DNA from: Pectinophora gossypiella
Lineage: Eukaryota > Arthropoda > Insecta > Lepidoptera > Gelechiidae
Direction: 5' to 3'
NCBI RefSeq assembly: GCF_024362695.1
Contig: NC_065422.1
Span: 13,949,534 to 14,013,533, forward strand
Length of the DNA stretch: 64,000 nucleotides
The position numbers were made by a program, and so were the translations under genes. The notes beneath the pieces were generated by a model. It ran no database searches. It saw only the letters and a list, made by a program, of their open reading frames with translations, and was not told the DNA's origin. This document shows positions 1-13,200 of this stretch, one piece after another (within the stretch, counting starts at the first letter, position 1; the number at the start of each line of letters is the position of its first letter).

Positions 1-1329
1 TTCGAGAAAGTTCGTACGCGCGCCGAGTTTTTTCAAAATTTTTTTTCCGAAAAACTATAAAAGCTAGAAAGATGGGACCAATTGCGTATAATTAGGGATA
101 CTTTGAAAAATATTCTGAATTTTTTTCAGAGTTCTGGTGAAATGACAACTGTGCAAAATAATTAAACAAAATATAAATATATTTTTTTAGTACTGTTCTT
201 TTATGTTTACCGCGCCAAAAAAAATATATAATACTCTTTGATTTATATACTTACACCACACAAAAACTGATTAAAATCAAAGAGGCGCTTCTTGAGTAAT
301 TATGAATTTACTTAGTGTGCGTACGGCTGGTAGGAACTAATTAAAGAGGTCGTTTTTAGATTAATTATTATAATTACATGTTAAACATAATTTTAATCAT
401 CATCATCACTGTTTTCATTTATTACAACATTGACTGCATCATTTGAAAATATTTTCGACAGAATTTCAGCAGGACGTAAAATGCGAGATAGATATCTCGC
501 ATGAGCTAAGTAATATAATTATTACACTTGCGGCATATGAAAATCGACTTGCGAAAATCGTATTTTGGGCAAAAGAAAACCCATTTATGCAAACCGTTTA
601 CAATTTGTACTACGAACTAGAGTTTTAAGTTTAGCATCCTGTAGCACTTTCTTCATAATAGTGGCATCATTTTCCGTACCATAAATTGGCCCAGCAAAAT
701 CAACTATAAACCCGTTCGTAGTACAGATTGTAAACAGTTTGCATAAATGGGTTTTCTTTTGCCCAAAATACGATTTTCGCAAGTCGATTTTCATATATCG
801 CAAGTGTAATAATTATATTATTTAGCTCATGCGAGATATCTATCTCGCATTTTACGTCCTGCTGAAATTCTGTCGAAAATATTTTCAAATGATGCAATCA
901 ATGTTGTAATAAATGAAAATAGTGATGATGATGATTAAAATTCTGTTTAACATGTAATTATAATAATTAATCTAAAAACGACCTCTTTAATTAGTTCCTA
1001 CCAGCCGTACGCACACTAAGTAAATTCATAATTACTCAAGAAGCGCCTCTTTGATTTTGATCAGTTTTTGTGTGGTGTAAGTATATAAATCAAAGAGTAT
1101 ATATATTTTTTTTGGCGCGGTAAACATAATAGAACAGTACTAAAAAAATATATTTATATTTTGTTTAATTATTTTGCACAGTTGTCATTTCACCAGAACT
1201 CTGAAAAAAATACAGAATATTTTTCAAAGTATCCCTAATTATACGCAATTGGTCCCATCCTTCTAGCTTTTATAGTTTTTCGGAAAAAAAATTTTGAAAA
1301 AACTCGGCGCGCGTACGAACTTTCTCGAA
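1..1329. mobile_element. Foldback (long inverted repeat) DNA transposon
   Basis: Bases 1-619 are the near-perfect reverse complement of about 711-1329; by eye only a few substitutions separate the arms (for example an A/G change near 72). The outer ends begin ttcgagaaagttcgtacg on both sides. The central ~90 bp is not repeated. On the minus strand the spacer encodes FAGPIYGTENDATI, which resembles the Gly-rich Asn-Asp segment of DDE_Tnp_4 (Harbinger-like) transposases; this family link is an inference from a short stretch. Each arm also contains an inward-reading open stretch of about 60 codons, probably more transposase remnant. The element starts at the first base of the window, so the left target duplication cannot be seen and the element may extend further left. 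Confidence 0.8.
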
Positions 1330-1914
1330 TATCTCAAAGACAGGTCAAGGTCAGGGGTCAACGACCTTACATTTCGTATTCTTTTAGAGTGCCAATACCA
1401 GTACAAATGATAATTCCGTCATGGGCCATGGGGGCCATTTCGTCTTCCTTACCTCGCTATACCCTTTATGCGTAAAAATAGGGAACCGTGCCAAAACTTT
1501 TCTTATTCGGAGTATAGTTTTTATGCTTATAATTTTTTTTTTTAGGGTCCGAATACGAGAAGTACCATATTTCAGACCCTCAATTTTGATCAATTCTACA
1601 TTTGTAGTGGTGCAGATTACAGTGTATTTGCTGAGCGTGTAGAGGTGTCAATGTTAGTTTGTGTGCGTGATAGTTTTTTTTTCTCTAAAGGCTTTGACTG
1701 CTTGACAAGTGTAATAGAATGTCAGTGAAAATTTATAAAGAGATTTTGTATGAAGAGAATAAATATAAATAAAAAACTAAAAATACTACAATCTGAGAAA
1801 AGGAATATTGGAAAAATATTTTTGTTTAAACGCATATTATTTAAACATTTTTAAATAATGGGTAAATACCGTGTTTTAAAAGAGGACATATAATAGAAAA
1901 TCAATACATAAAAT
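1330..1914. other. AT-rich intergenic DNA, no gene recognised
   Basis: Short open frames occur on both strands around 1384-1642 but they overlap each other and have no recognisable protein motif. Nothing else is supported here. Confidence 0.4.
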
Positions 1915-2440
1915 GAAATGGCTGTATGGGCATAGTTCCCTTTGCCTTGCCCTTCGGGGAAAACCAAACAAAAAAAAAGTTGTTGCATTTGCCGGTCTAT
2001 AGTGGTCATTTATAATTACTTGTTTTTCCATCCAACATACAGATTTATTTATATTCTCTTTGCCGCGGACTTTTTGGTGGGAACGGGAACGGGAAGGTTG
2101 CTTTCTTCATTGAATAATCTAAATAATTAATACGAAGTGGTGTTTTGTGGTTAATGATCGCATTAAGTTAGTCGGAAAACATTCCCGATAGTATTATTAA
2201 ATCGGAATATTCAATAAACAAGTGTACCACCTATCTATTTTCGCTTTGCGCCAACAAGCCGCTTACTACGTGTGGGGTTCGGAGTAGGAGTCTGCTCCGA
2301 GGGTGGGGGCTTAGGTTTCATCATTCATCGTCATCACCATTCATCATTTCATTAATCATCATCAAGAAAAAAAAACACAAGACATGGCTGTATGGGCATA
2401 GATCCTTTTGCCTTGCCCTTTGGGACAAAAAAAGGATACA
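1915..2440 (+). repeat. Dispersed lepidopteran repeat, two tandem parts
   Basis: The phrase ggctgtatgggcatag followed by ttgcccttyggg occurs at about 1918-1960 and again at 2385-2425. The block between, including gggggcttaggtttcatc at about 2305, recurs in reverse complement at 50883-51165. Copies in both orientations show a dispersed mobile repeat. I cannot assign it to a named family. Confidence 0.65.
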
Positions 2441-3395
2441 TTTTGAAATTCTTATGTATAATAAACAAACATAAATGACAGATCTAAAACTAACGAAAAT
2501 CTTTTTCTTTTTTCTATTTGACTTATTTATGAATTTTAATCAAGAAAACGTAATAATAAGTTCGATAGCAACCAGTTCAGGTCCCCGAAACAGTCCATTT
2601 CAGGCCGCGTATATATCGAAATACTATTTCAATACGTCCTAGTCTAACGTCCTCGTTAAAAAAAGACGTCCTAACCTAAACTAACTAACCTAACTTAACA
2701 ATAAACACCACGCGTAAATATAAGTCCAGAAATGCGCTGCAAGTCGTCTGGACTGGGCGCGAAAACAACACAGAATTCGATTAGCTGCTAAGTGTTCCGC
2801 ATGCTATCACCAGCTGTCACTGACATACGTATCCCCTTGGATACGTCGAGTCCGGTCCACGTATGAAGTCCCGCGGATTTTATTGGAACTAAATGACAAG
2901 TCATAATAATTATATGCGGATACTGCGACATCAGCGCCGTGCTTGCGGGACGTCCTGAAGCGCTATTACATCTTTCAAACGCGATGCGACAAACTTTGAA
3001 TTTAGGAAAAATCTACCTTATTATTACTGTACTGTAATCTTTATTTGTATAGTCATACAATACATATACACAATTCTTTATACATAATTATTATGTTGTT
3101 TACATTGTGGAAATATTTACCACGGGCAGACTTAGTGCCGTAATAATAAGGTCGATCTTTGTTTGAATCTGATTGAAAGATGTAATATCGCTCTTACGTG
3201 GCGCGGACTCTAGTCAAAGTTATGATAAGTGATCTTCAAAAGATATACATATGCTATTGTGGACTTTTCGGTAGACCTACAAAAGAGGAACAATTCAACC
3301 ATACGTTGTTTTGTTATAACTCAATGGGCTCAGGCAGCGTTTTCGCCGAAAGCTCCCAGTCGGCTATATTTGTAACGATTATGTTTGACATTTAT
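2441..3395. other. Intergenic DNA, nothing recognised
   Basis: Mixed AT-rich sequence with a moderately GC-rich patch at about 2720-2960. I see no splice-bounded coding exon or RNA gene. A possible decayed LINE tail with poly(A)-like signals lies at about 3020-3110. Confidence 0.35.
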
Positions 3396-3712
3396 CATTA
3401 TTTTTGAACCAATTTATACAAAAAAAAAACTTGTATATATTATATACCCTAAAGCACCCCCATGAATCACTCTACTCATTGGTGAAAACCGTATGAAAAT
3501 CCGTTCAGTAGTTTTTGAGTTAGCCGCATGTTCACAGATGCGGCTAATGCCTGTTAGAATTTTACAGAATAAGAAATACAGATGAAACGGAAGGTACTTT
3601 AGTGCAAAGTACATTATTTTATAATTATAATATTATTGGTAAAAGTAATACTTTGTAATTATTTCTTTTTATTTTGGTGCAATAAAGTGTATTTGTATTG
3701 TATTGTACTTTT
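3396..3712. repeat. Arthropod-type dispersed repeat fragment
   Basis: It contains a stretch common in insect non-LTR/SINE debris: on the minus strand, phrases such as aaaactactgaacggatttt followed by ttcaccaatgagtagag. It ends in a plus-strand tail aataaagtgtatttgtattg. Recognised from general familiarity with such repeats; no second copy of this exact block was found in the window. Confidence 0.45.
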
Positions 3713-5191
3713 TGAAAATTCCTTTAAAAATAGACGGGGGGTAAAAAAATACAAAAAGTAAAAACAATTAAAAACATGCAGTTGGGTTTGAACCGTGAAA
3801 TTTAAGAATGGTGGCGACTGCTTTACCAAATGCGCCATTTAGAAGTTAGAAGTAGACTTCAAATTATGCATCTCTTTTAATAGCTAACCTAGTCGTATGT
3901 GTGTGTGACATCTTCTTGTTTGTACACAAATTGAAATGACACCAACTTTCGATGCACCATTTCATTATGATATCTGCAGTAAATACTACAAAATTGTGGC
4001 TTAACTTAAAGATAATGAATGTAAGATTTCGCCAACTAACATTTCACCGGGTCAGAACTCAACACTAAACGAATAAATGGAAAAAATACGAAAAATGAAC
4101 ACCTTAATTATTATACTTATAGTAGTTATCAGTTACAAAATTAAACTTAAAAAGTTATGACAAATTAATAGTATGCGTAACTAATAATAGGATAAGTAAC
4201 AGTCTGCCATGGTAAATTATTACATAAAAAATTATGCGTAAAAATAGAGAACCGTAATAGGTGTATGAAGTATAAGGTCATTGTGTTGTAGGTCAGATGT
4301 GTGTACATCATTATTATGTTTTTTATGTTTCTATTACTTAAGAACGTATTCTAGATACCTAAGCTAAAAAGGTAATACGGTTAATTATAAGATTTTATAT
4401 TTAATAACCAATGTCCTTCCTTGTACTTAATTTAAAAGTTTTATAGGTTGTTCCAAAAATTTGTTTGTGTTATCTTAGAATGTACCTATTGAAAAATGTT
4501 TTATATAGAATAAATAGAATATAATAGAAATTGTTTATTATAAAAGGACGCCACACACACAGACAAGACAATAACATATATCTAGTGTAAATGGCAATTC
4601 CTTTACTTAGATAATTTTATGATAAATTCTTAAACTAATAATACATTACCTGTCGAGTGATATTTAATTATATAGTGATAATTGATAAGCGAATAGCAAT
4701 TTGGATATTGTTTCGTAATGTTTAATATAACAGGTACTAAACTATATGTGTCATAACATAAGTTTGTCCTATATTCCTGCTTCTAAGCAACTAAAATGTA
4801 AGATTTAATTCCTAAGTTTTATATGACAGTAACAGACAATTTGAATTGTATTACAGTTAATTTTAAGTAGTAAGAATTTTAATTCAAATAGTTAACTTAT
4901 GTGTAGTTAAAATCATTGTCTGTTCCTTTCCTTGGGCCGCAGTATGTTGCTGGCAGGCAACACAAGTATAAAAATAATTAAAATTTTTTGGTATGGCAAT
5001 ATTGGACGAATCGAATGGCCGACGCCTCCCGCGAAAGTGTAAAAGTGTATTCTAATAACAAGTTAATTAAATAGTGACAAGAAACAATCTGGTGTTTTGC
5101 TGTAGTTGAAATTAGAACCCTCGACCAACCATCTACGTAAACAGTCCATACAAATCAAGTTCCGAACATGTACATAAAAGAGCAACCATAC
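3713..5191. other. AT-rich DNA downstream of CRBN exon 8
   Basis: About 1.5 kb of strongly AT-rich sequence. I searched the minus strand for the missing end of cereblon (a second CxxC and the tryptophans of the CULT pocket) and did not find them. It may be the next CRBN intron. Confidence 0.4.
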
Positions 5192-8100
5192 CTAAATTTG
5201 TGTAGTTAGAATGCACTCCTTCGCTGGACATAGCCAAGATATGTTCCCGTCGCGCGATTTCCGCTGCGCACGACACGCAACATAACACGTTTTTCTGGAA
5301 CACAACCAATGGATAATAATAAATTAAATAATATACAAGGTAAAGTGAGGGCAAAATTATCTCCAGAGCAGTGGTCCAACTGCTCTGTTCAGCCAATTGG
5401 GCTACGTGTCTCCGTGGCGACACACAAGTTGGACGAACAACCGCGCTTCACAGTCCAATTGACAACATTTCAAATTTTTAAGCCGTGGTTTTTTTGTGCT
5501 ATTTCGAAAGTACTTGTTTAAATAGAAGACACGTATTTTTTCTTTTCAAGATTTTTCCACTAGAAGTTACAAAAAATATTTTTTGAAAATTGGATTCTGC
5601 CATTGATAGAATGAAGGCAGTTTAATGTAATGTACCTTTGCATGCGTATTTAAAACAAGTCGCAAACAAAGTGTCATGTTATGTATGACATTTACTTTTT
5701 TTATAATTTTTATGTAAAGGTCTGAACTTATTATGCCTTCCTCTTCTGACCTCGTGGATTTTTCAATATATTTCTATTATTACTGAATTAAAAAATCTGA
5801 AAAAATGTGTTTTGTGTAAATCATAGAAATATCTCGAAATGGTTTTCGATTTAAGGCACCTTAGTAAAAATGAAATGTTGTCAATTAATTTAAAAATGTT
5901 TATTAACCTATAACATTACACAAAACAACATTAAAAGGTACAGCGTGTAACTAGGTAAAAGAAAAATATATTTTCTGTCCAGATTTTGTAGTTTGTGTGT
6001 ACAGTGAAATCTCCAACCTGTCGACCTTGTATTGCCCGCCGGCGTGGCGGCACGTGGCTTGTGTACGTACCCGGCTGATGTCGCGCACCTCCATGTGCAG
6101 GCGCAGCAGCGCGTTGTCCACCACGAACAGCGCCAGCCCGTCCCGCGGCGACAGCGCCAGGTTGCGCGCCACCCAGAACGACAGCGACACCGGCTCCGAC
6201 GGCAGCTTGTCGTCTAGGGTTAATGCCACACCTCGCATCGTGCACACATATTCCGTGCTTACACAATATTGTTAAGTATATAGCGGAACGTACGATATAT
6301 TTATGTGGTACGATGTGGACTACCTTCTCCTACACACATATTCTGTATCTGTTGGTGTTCAAGTTCAAGTTACCGTAAGACAACCACTCCTGATATTGAT
6401 TTCAAGCTAGATAAAATACGATGATTGGTGAACCATATAAAGACAGATTAGCAGCCAGATGGTTTATATTTTTTAAATAACAATAGGCTTGTATTTAAGA
6501 AATATATATATATATATATATATAGATAGACTGAATAGCTACCCGAGAACACTAAAAATAAAATACATTGGTACTAACCGAGCGTGAGCGTCGTGAAGTA
6601 GCCCTGTATGAGCGTGCGCATGCGGCTGTAGTCGAAGATGTCGTACACGAACAGCGGCCAGCCCGTCACCGCCGCGTCCATGCCGCGCAGCCGCCGGTCC
6701 AGCCTGCACAACACACATTCGTTCCTTGTTATATTTATAATATACTGACCCACATGCAGTTAGAGTGGTAAGATGCAACAGTACTGTTAGGATAATTGTG
6801 TGAACATAATATAGGACAGGTGCATACGGCGTGCGCGCGCGGCGATGCGGGTCGAGGCTGGCGAGGCGCGAGGGCCGCAGTGGGTCCCCGAGCTGGATCT
6901 CCGGCAGCACGCGTACCTCCACGAACCGCATCCTGATGAAGATATAGCTCGTTAACATGCGAACGATTTTTTTATCAATTTGCAAACACACGTCTTAGTA
7001 TCTATCTTACAAAGATCGACTTCCGCTTTTTAAGGCATTTTGATAGAATAACCTGTCACAGGACAATTAAAACTCAATAACTATATTGTAGTATACGTAA
7101 GTTTGTATAAAAAGATGTTCCGTACCTGGCGTAGAGGTGCATGGGTACGCCGTGGTCGGGCATGTCGACGAAGCGGAAGCGGTGGCAGGCGCGCGCCTTG
7201 AAGCTCAGCGAGGTGGGCGGCGAGCCCTCGCCCAGCGCCGCCTCGAACACCTCGCACAGCACGCCGTAGCCCGACACCATCGTGCCGCTCTCGCTGCCGG
7301 ACCACACACATTATACGCATTCAAAAGAGCGGGTTTATGGCGTTGCAACAATTCATACGTAATAAAATAACATTTCGATTGTAAAGTATAATCTCTGGGC
7401 TTATTTTGTTTTAGAGATAGAATTACAACTTTTGTGCTTAAGATAACCAATTCAATTATAAACAAAGATTACCAATTCACACTCAATCTTGATACTTAGT
7501 ATAAAAAATAAGACTAAATGCGAACTGACCCATCTGGGCCATTACAGGGGCGCATTACGCGGTAATCCGCGTAACATGCAAATGTAGGACATGCGTGTGT
7601 ATCTAATGACAAATGATTAGACTTTCATGTACATCGGTTGAAATACAAGTTGGACCTGCAATAAGTATAAAGTGGCCGGTATCGAAAGAGAATATATTAC
7701 TCAGGGCAAAGCAGCCCGAAGAGCTTGTCGTGCGTGATGGCGCGCGCCAGCAGCGCGGCGTCGTGCGCGTGCGGCAGCAGCATGGGCACGGTCTCGCCCG
7801 GGAACACGGCGCCGTGGTGGGCGCACACCGGCACGCGGCCCTGCCAGCCCGCCTCCAGCACCACGCGCCCGCGCACCGGCACCAGCCGCCCGCCCATGTA
7901 CTGCAACCACGCATCCCATCATCTCTCGTGTAGGTTGGGAGGTCGACGACCAACCTTTTCCATCCTGGTGTCACGATTACTAATGAGCTACCAAAGGCTC
8001 CTGACATGGCCTGCTTCAGTCAGGGAGCTCATAAAACACTGTTTCTGTGGTAAAGTCTTATCAACTCACGGACCATAATATACCTAGTGAAGAAGAGGAG

Positions 8101-9488
8101 AATGAAAAAGGCAGTCTAAATGACCATAATGTGACAGAAGTTATACTTCAAACATTGAATTGAATAAGAATAAAATGCCAAGGAGTTCCATGCAAGCTCT
8201 ATCCAGCATATTCTAAGAACCTTTTAAATGTAATCCAATAGTTGGATTACAGTAGGCAGCTTGTTATTGGCACTTATCTAAATATATAAAAGGAGAAACT
8301 GACTGACTGACATATCAACGCACAGCAGAAACGGCTAAACATAGGCACTTGAAATTTGGAAGGGACATAGCTTAAGTACCGTAGAGGTGCACTAAGAAAG
8401 GAATTCTCGAAATTCCCACGGGAATGGGAGTAGCGGGAAAAAACATTTGTATGAAAAAAGCATTCTCATCTCTGAATTCCAGATGAAAGCTTATAGGTAC
8501 TTTAGGGTTAGCCTCCTCTGATCGTATTATCCTAAATTTATATTAAACCAAATTATCATATCTAAAAATTAATAACAATTCATTATTTAACTGAGCTACT
8601 TATACTCTAACCTCATTTAAAAATAATATAATTAAGCATTTTTAACCTTTCTCCCACACACACAAAGGTCTCTCTTTTATAACACGCCACGTGGACGAAT
8701 TTAATTTGCTAATAAAATAAAATTTGTTTGACTTGATTTATATTTCTAATGTAATTTCACCAAAAAAATAATAAATGGACAGTCTTACTGACCAGCATAG
8801 TTTTCTAAACCCTTATTATGCAATAATACCCATTAAAGTAATAAAATAATGCCCATATTTCTGTTTTTTGACTGACTGATATGAGGTACAAATCCCAGCA
8901 TGGGCCGAAACCGAAGATTCTTGAATTCATGTTTGGATAATAGATGATAATCACATGAGGAAACCCACATTAGAAATGTGTTTCAGAGGTATGTGACCTA
9001 ACTTGTACTGGGCTGGAAGCTTTTCCCTTCAGCTTGGAAGGTTACACCGGCAGTCTCTTCTATAAATGACCGGACCTATGAAATCCTCAGGTTAAGTAAG
9101 TGGACCCTGTGACAAAAGGGATAATGCTAGAGAAATGACTGACCGAGTGTGAAGCAGCAAGTGATATATCGAACTGTTCTTCCTCTTCGTCGTCAGAGTC
9201 GGTATGCTGTGGCTCCCCAGACTCGTCCCCCGCACCGTCGCCGTCGCCCTCTCCCCCGTTCCCGCCCGGTCCACCCATATTCTCTTCCCCATCTTCATTC
9301 CCTGTCAATTTTACACTTTGTTTAAATACATAGTACTGGAAAAAATACCACTCCCGAATTATATGCCTTTATAATGTGAAAACTGGTCAGTAAAAACCCT
9401 GAATATGCGCAGTATGATGGTTGAACCATAATATAATAAGTATAATAAATAACATATGCTATACATTATCCTTACCGTTGTCGTCCAT
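5192..9488 (-). CDS. CRBN: Cereblon, CUL4-DDB1 E3 ligase substrate receptor (3' end not found)
   Basis: Eight exons with GT..AG borders and compatible phases: 9488-9476 (starts MDDN), 9301-9144, 7900-7701, 7293-7126, 6932-6828, 6703-6579, 6213-6071, 5294-5192, giving 338 codons so far. Exon 2 encodes an acidic Gly/Asp/Glu-rich N-terminus. Exon 3 carries the start of the LON-like domain (HHGAVFPGETVPMLLPHA). Exons 4-5 continue it (SFKARACHRFRFVD). Exons 6-7 form the helical DDB1-binding part (GWPLFVYDIFDYS, then DDKLPSEPVSLSFW). Exon 8 opens the CULT domain with its first zinc-binding CxxC (VLCCVSC). The family recruits substrates to CUL4-DDB1-RBX1 in nucleus and cytoplasm. The second CxxC and the tri-Trp pocket, about 90 residues, should follow but were not found, so they lie left of the window or were missed. 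The gene is divergent from TMEM131. Confidence 0.88.
8270..8560. repeat. Dispersed repeat in CRBN intron 2
   Basis: It contains gaaactgactgactgacat, then cttgaaatttggaagggac and cccacgggaatgggagtagc, phrases typical of insect interspersed repeats. No other copy was found in this window; the call rests on general familiarity. Confidence 0.4.
8878..9085 (+). repeat. SINE-like repeat in CRBN intron 2
   Basis: It contains caaatcccagcatgggccga, atgaggaaacccacatt, a ggctggaagcttttccc block and ggaaggttacaccggcag. The order resembles the body of lepidopteran tRNA-derived SINEs, with the first phrase as a possible degenerate B-box. No second copy is present in the window. Confidence 0.45.
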
Positions 9489-10256
9489 GATTCTTCTTAG
9501 AGCCCTGAGCAAAGAAATTTTGAAGCCTTTTTCTTTCCTTTTCCTTCAATAACTATAGAAATTTGTGAATACAGAGCAAGAATAACAAAAATAAATCAGT
9601 CAAGCTTGCCCAATTTCTGTTTAGATTAGTTTATGGATAAAGGTAAAACAGAATTTACATTTTGCAAATACCGAACAATAAGAAATCTATTTCACAAGTA
9701 GATTCAATTAAACATAGAACTAATTAACTATGCTAATCGATTTTTAAAACGAGTTGTAAAAATGCAGGAGAAACAAGTTTGAACTACTTATAACGTTTAT
9801 TTTACTGCAAGTATCAAACAATTAAAGAATGCTTAGCTAGCTATGTAAATATCAACCTTTAGTATACCATTTGTCAAAGTCATATTTTAACCGAGATTTT
9901 ACCATCTTGTGTGTTTCTTGCTCCGAACTTTCAAACAAAATTTTGTAAAATTGTCTTCAAATGTTTGTGTTTACCCGATGCCCATATTAATATGTGGTTG
10001 ATTAACCTAAGAAAATCTAAATTTCGCATTTCTATTCAAACATTATAATTATGTCTTAAATTTAAAACACGCAAAATGATTTTTTAACAGTTTAGGTGTT
10101 TTTAAATATGGCAACACACTCACTTTTTAAATTTATTATCTGTGTATAATTTTCATGAGTGAACGCACGTCTTGTGAATAGAAGTTGCAGTTTCAATAAA
10201 AATATAGAACTGTGTTTGAGAAATGTGAATATAGTGTCGTTGTGAAGTACAATAAA
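9489..10256. promoter_or_regulatory. Divergent promoter region, CRBN / TMEM131
   Basis: 768 bp separate the CRBN start codon (minus) from the TMEM131 start codon (plus). It must hold both 5' UTRs and both promoters unless there are unseen upstream noncoding exons. It is AT-rich without an obvious TATA box at a fixed distance; no specific binding site is claimed. Confidence 0.5.
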
Positions 10257-13200
10257 ATGTATCGCAAAATTGTGTGGTGTTACATTATAATATTGACGTT
10301 ATTGGATATATCACACAACAGCAAACTGACAGCGCAGGGAAAGAGCCATGGTAAAATCGATTATTTCATTGCAACGAAAACAGTTACCTTGTTCCTCTCT
10401 CCTATAGAGTGGTTCCAAGAGATAAATTACGAGTATAAAATAATCTTGCAATAGCCTAAGAGAATTAAGGAGTCTGAAGTATTTGATGCCTGTATGAGGT
10501 ATTTAATGCGAAGACGGTTGTATCGCTCAGCACGATGTTATTTTAGATCGGGGCCGCTGCGGTCTTGTTTGTCGTTTTTGTTGCATTATGTCGGTATTTA
10601 TGTCGGGAGTGCGCGCCTCTACCTGCGCTGCAGCGCCGCAGCCGCAGGCCCCACCGCACACCTGCTCGATGCACTCTGCTACCTGGCCTATTATGACAAC
10701 TTATGTCATGTGATACCTACTCTATTCTATTAAAAAGTACACACCAGTAACTTATATTTAATACATAGAATTCTATTTGCAGGGGTCTCATCAGCAGGTG
10801 TACATGACCACTTGGTAGAGGGGATCACTATACAGGTTTGTTGTATTGGAAATATTTATCTAGATTATGTAAAAGATTCTTGTTTAAAACATGCTTTCAC
10901 ACATAAGTAGGTAATAGGTATGTAGGCCTATGGCTATAATTTATAAAGATTTTATATAAAGTGGCAAAAAATTTTTTATATAATAAAATATTACTTTCTG
11001 TGGATTTTTATAACAGATAAAATAATTATGTAGTTAATATCTCAAGGTATGAAAGTTAGTAATGAACTGATAGATGTTCATTGACTAACTGAGAGGAACC
11101 AGACGCTGTGTCATAATTTATCATCTGAACTGCAATTTATGTCCAATCATTTTTGAAGTCATAAAGCAGAGGAACATTATCTTTGTTAATATGCAAGTTA
11201 TCTTCTGTTAACTTGTGGCTCTGTCCACCCCACAAGGGGTTACAAGGTTGTGTTTTCAGTTCTGAACCTCAAAAGGTATAATGGAAACCCTTATTCCCAT
11301 AATGGTCACAGGTGGTCTTCTGCATCCATCTGTGCAAGACCATTTTTCTCTGAAATTAGCATCTAACACTTAATGTTATGCCCTTAAAGCTATAAAGAAA
11401 GATGAAGCTTTTTATAATTTAACGCTTCCAAAAATATAGCAGCCATTTTTAGCCTTATTTTTTTTGTACTGCTGAGCAATTACAAATTCATATGCAGTTG
11501 GTAAACTAATTGCAACCTATTTCGATGTATGGACACAGTAGTTTTTCTATAGCAAAGTCAAAACCTCGGAACCCTTGGTGCGCCAATCAGACTCGCACTT
11601 GATCCACTGTTATTTCTTTAGTCAGTAGTCATTGTCAAAAGAATGACTATAAACCCCTAATTCAAAATTTAATCTGTAATAATTAGTTTTAGCTTGTCTC
11701 GACTCTGGTGAAAAGCAAGCTTTTATACATTTGTTGTTGCTTTAGGAATGGGGCAAAGACTCCGGGGCAGCGGGCTCGTCGGAGGGCCCGGCGGAGGGCG
11801 CGAGCAGCGCGGGCGCGGGCGCGGGCCCGCCGGGCACGGCGCTGCGGCTATCGCCCGCGTCGCTGCACCTGGGCCCGCGCCCGCTCGCCACGCCGCACGC
11901 CGCCGCCATCACGCTCACCAACCTCGCCAACAACACGCTGCACCTCGCCTCCGTCTCCGGCACCACTGCTGACTTCCACGCCTCATTCTTCGAAGCTAAG
12001 GTAAGCACGTACATAAACTCACGATTATATCCCAATGGGCTAGTCAGAGGTACATCCATCGCAAGATGAACTTAGTACTCGCGCTTCACCGAACTTTCGA
12101 AGGTAAGCACACTGCTAACATATGTTATGCTTGGCAAAAGGCTCGACCACCTGAATAAAAAGGATCCTTAAAATTAAACATGGTCAGTTTCATTGGGCAT
12201 GAAACCTGTGCAAAAAGGTGCCTCGTCTTGGGCCGCCTACTGTTCGTGATTTTTTTAAATTGTCCATACAAACACTTCAGTGAAAGGGTTACGAAACTGT
12301 TTAAAATTCACATAGGTACCTATCCTTCTGTGTCATGCTTACATAGCTATATACCTAAACCACATTTAAAGATATGCCTAAACAACTTCGTGTTTATTGT
12401 TAAGGAAAACAATTAAGTACTTATTTCCTTAAATCGTAAAGAAACAACTATGATTAGGACAAAGCGTGTAGCATAAGTGTACTAATAACTACATGCTGCA
12501 CTCCAATTAGAATTGAATAAATTATTTATTTTACTCGAGTTACTTAAAATAGTAGAAAGAGCATTTCTCCTTCGCTTCATCTCTTAATGATATTTGACAA
12601 TGAGGGTTAAGACTGGATTAATTAGCTTCCAAAATTAATGTACTTTAGAATTTAAACTATTTGAAGATCTTGAATATGTAACACTCATTAGACAGTGGGG
12701 CTCGTGGGAGCGACAAATAGCGCGACTATTTTTAGGTTATCGTTGGAAGTCACTATCGCAGGAAGCGCTCGACGCACCGAACTGACCCGCGCCGCGTCAC
12801 GCGCCCTCGGGGGACGCAGCGGGGCTCCGGCACACATTGTAGGGCTTTCCGACTAGCTAAGCTTAAAACAATGTATAAGCTTAATGATTACTTGAATGAT
12901 TAAGTACCTGGTGAATGAATGAATTTTGAATTAATTGATAACAACTTCCTCACTTGTCTAGTGGTTAAAGCGTTAGGCTCATGATCTGGGGGTCCGGGTT
13001 TCATTCCTGATGGGGGCATTGTCGAGATCACTTTATATTGTAAGGATATTGCAGGCTGAATCACCTAATAGGAAGATGATTCCGTGCTTCGAAAGGCACG
13101 TTAAGCCAGTGCCGTAGGCCCGAGCTACTAGCCCAAACACCTCCACAAACACACTGGAGCAGCATGGTGGAGTATGCTCTACACTCTCTCCGGCTGACTG

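Noticed and set aside
1942..2130. Possible CRBN C-terminal exon (YVGWKNK on the minus strand)
   Set aside because: It lies inside a dispersed repeat and lacks the CxxC that must precede it.
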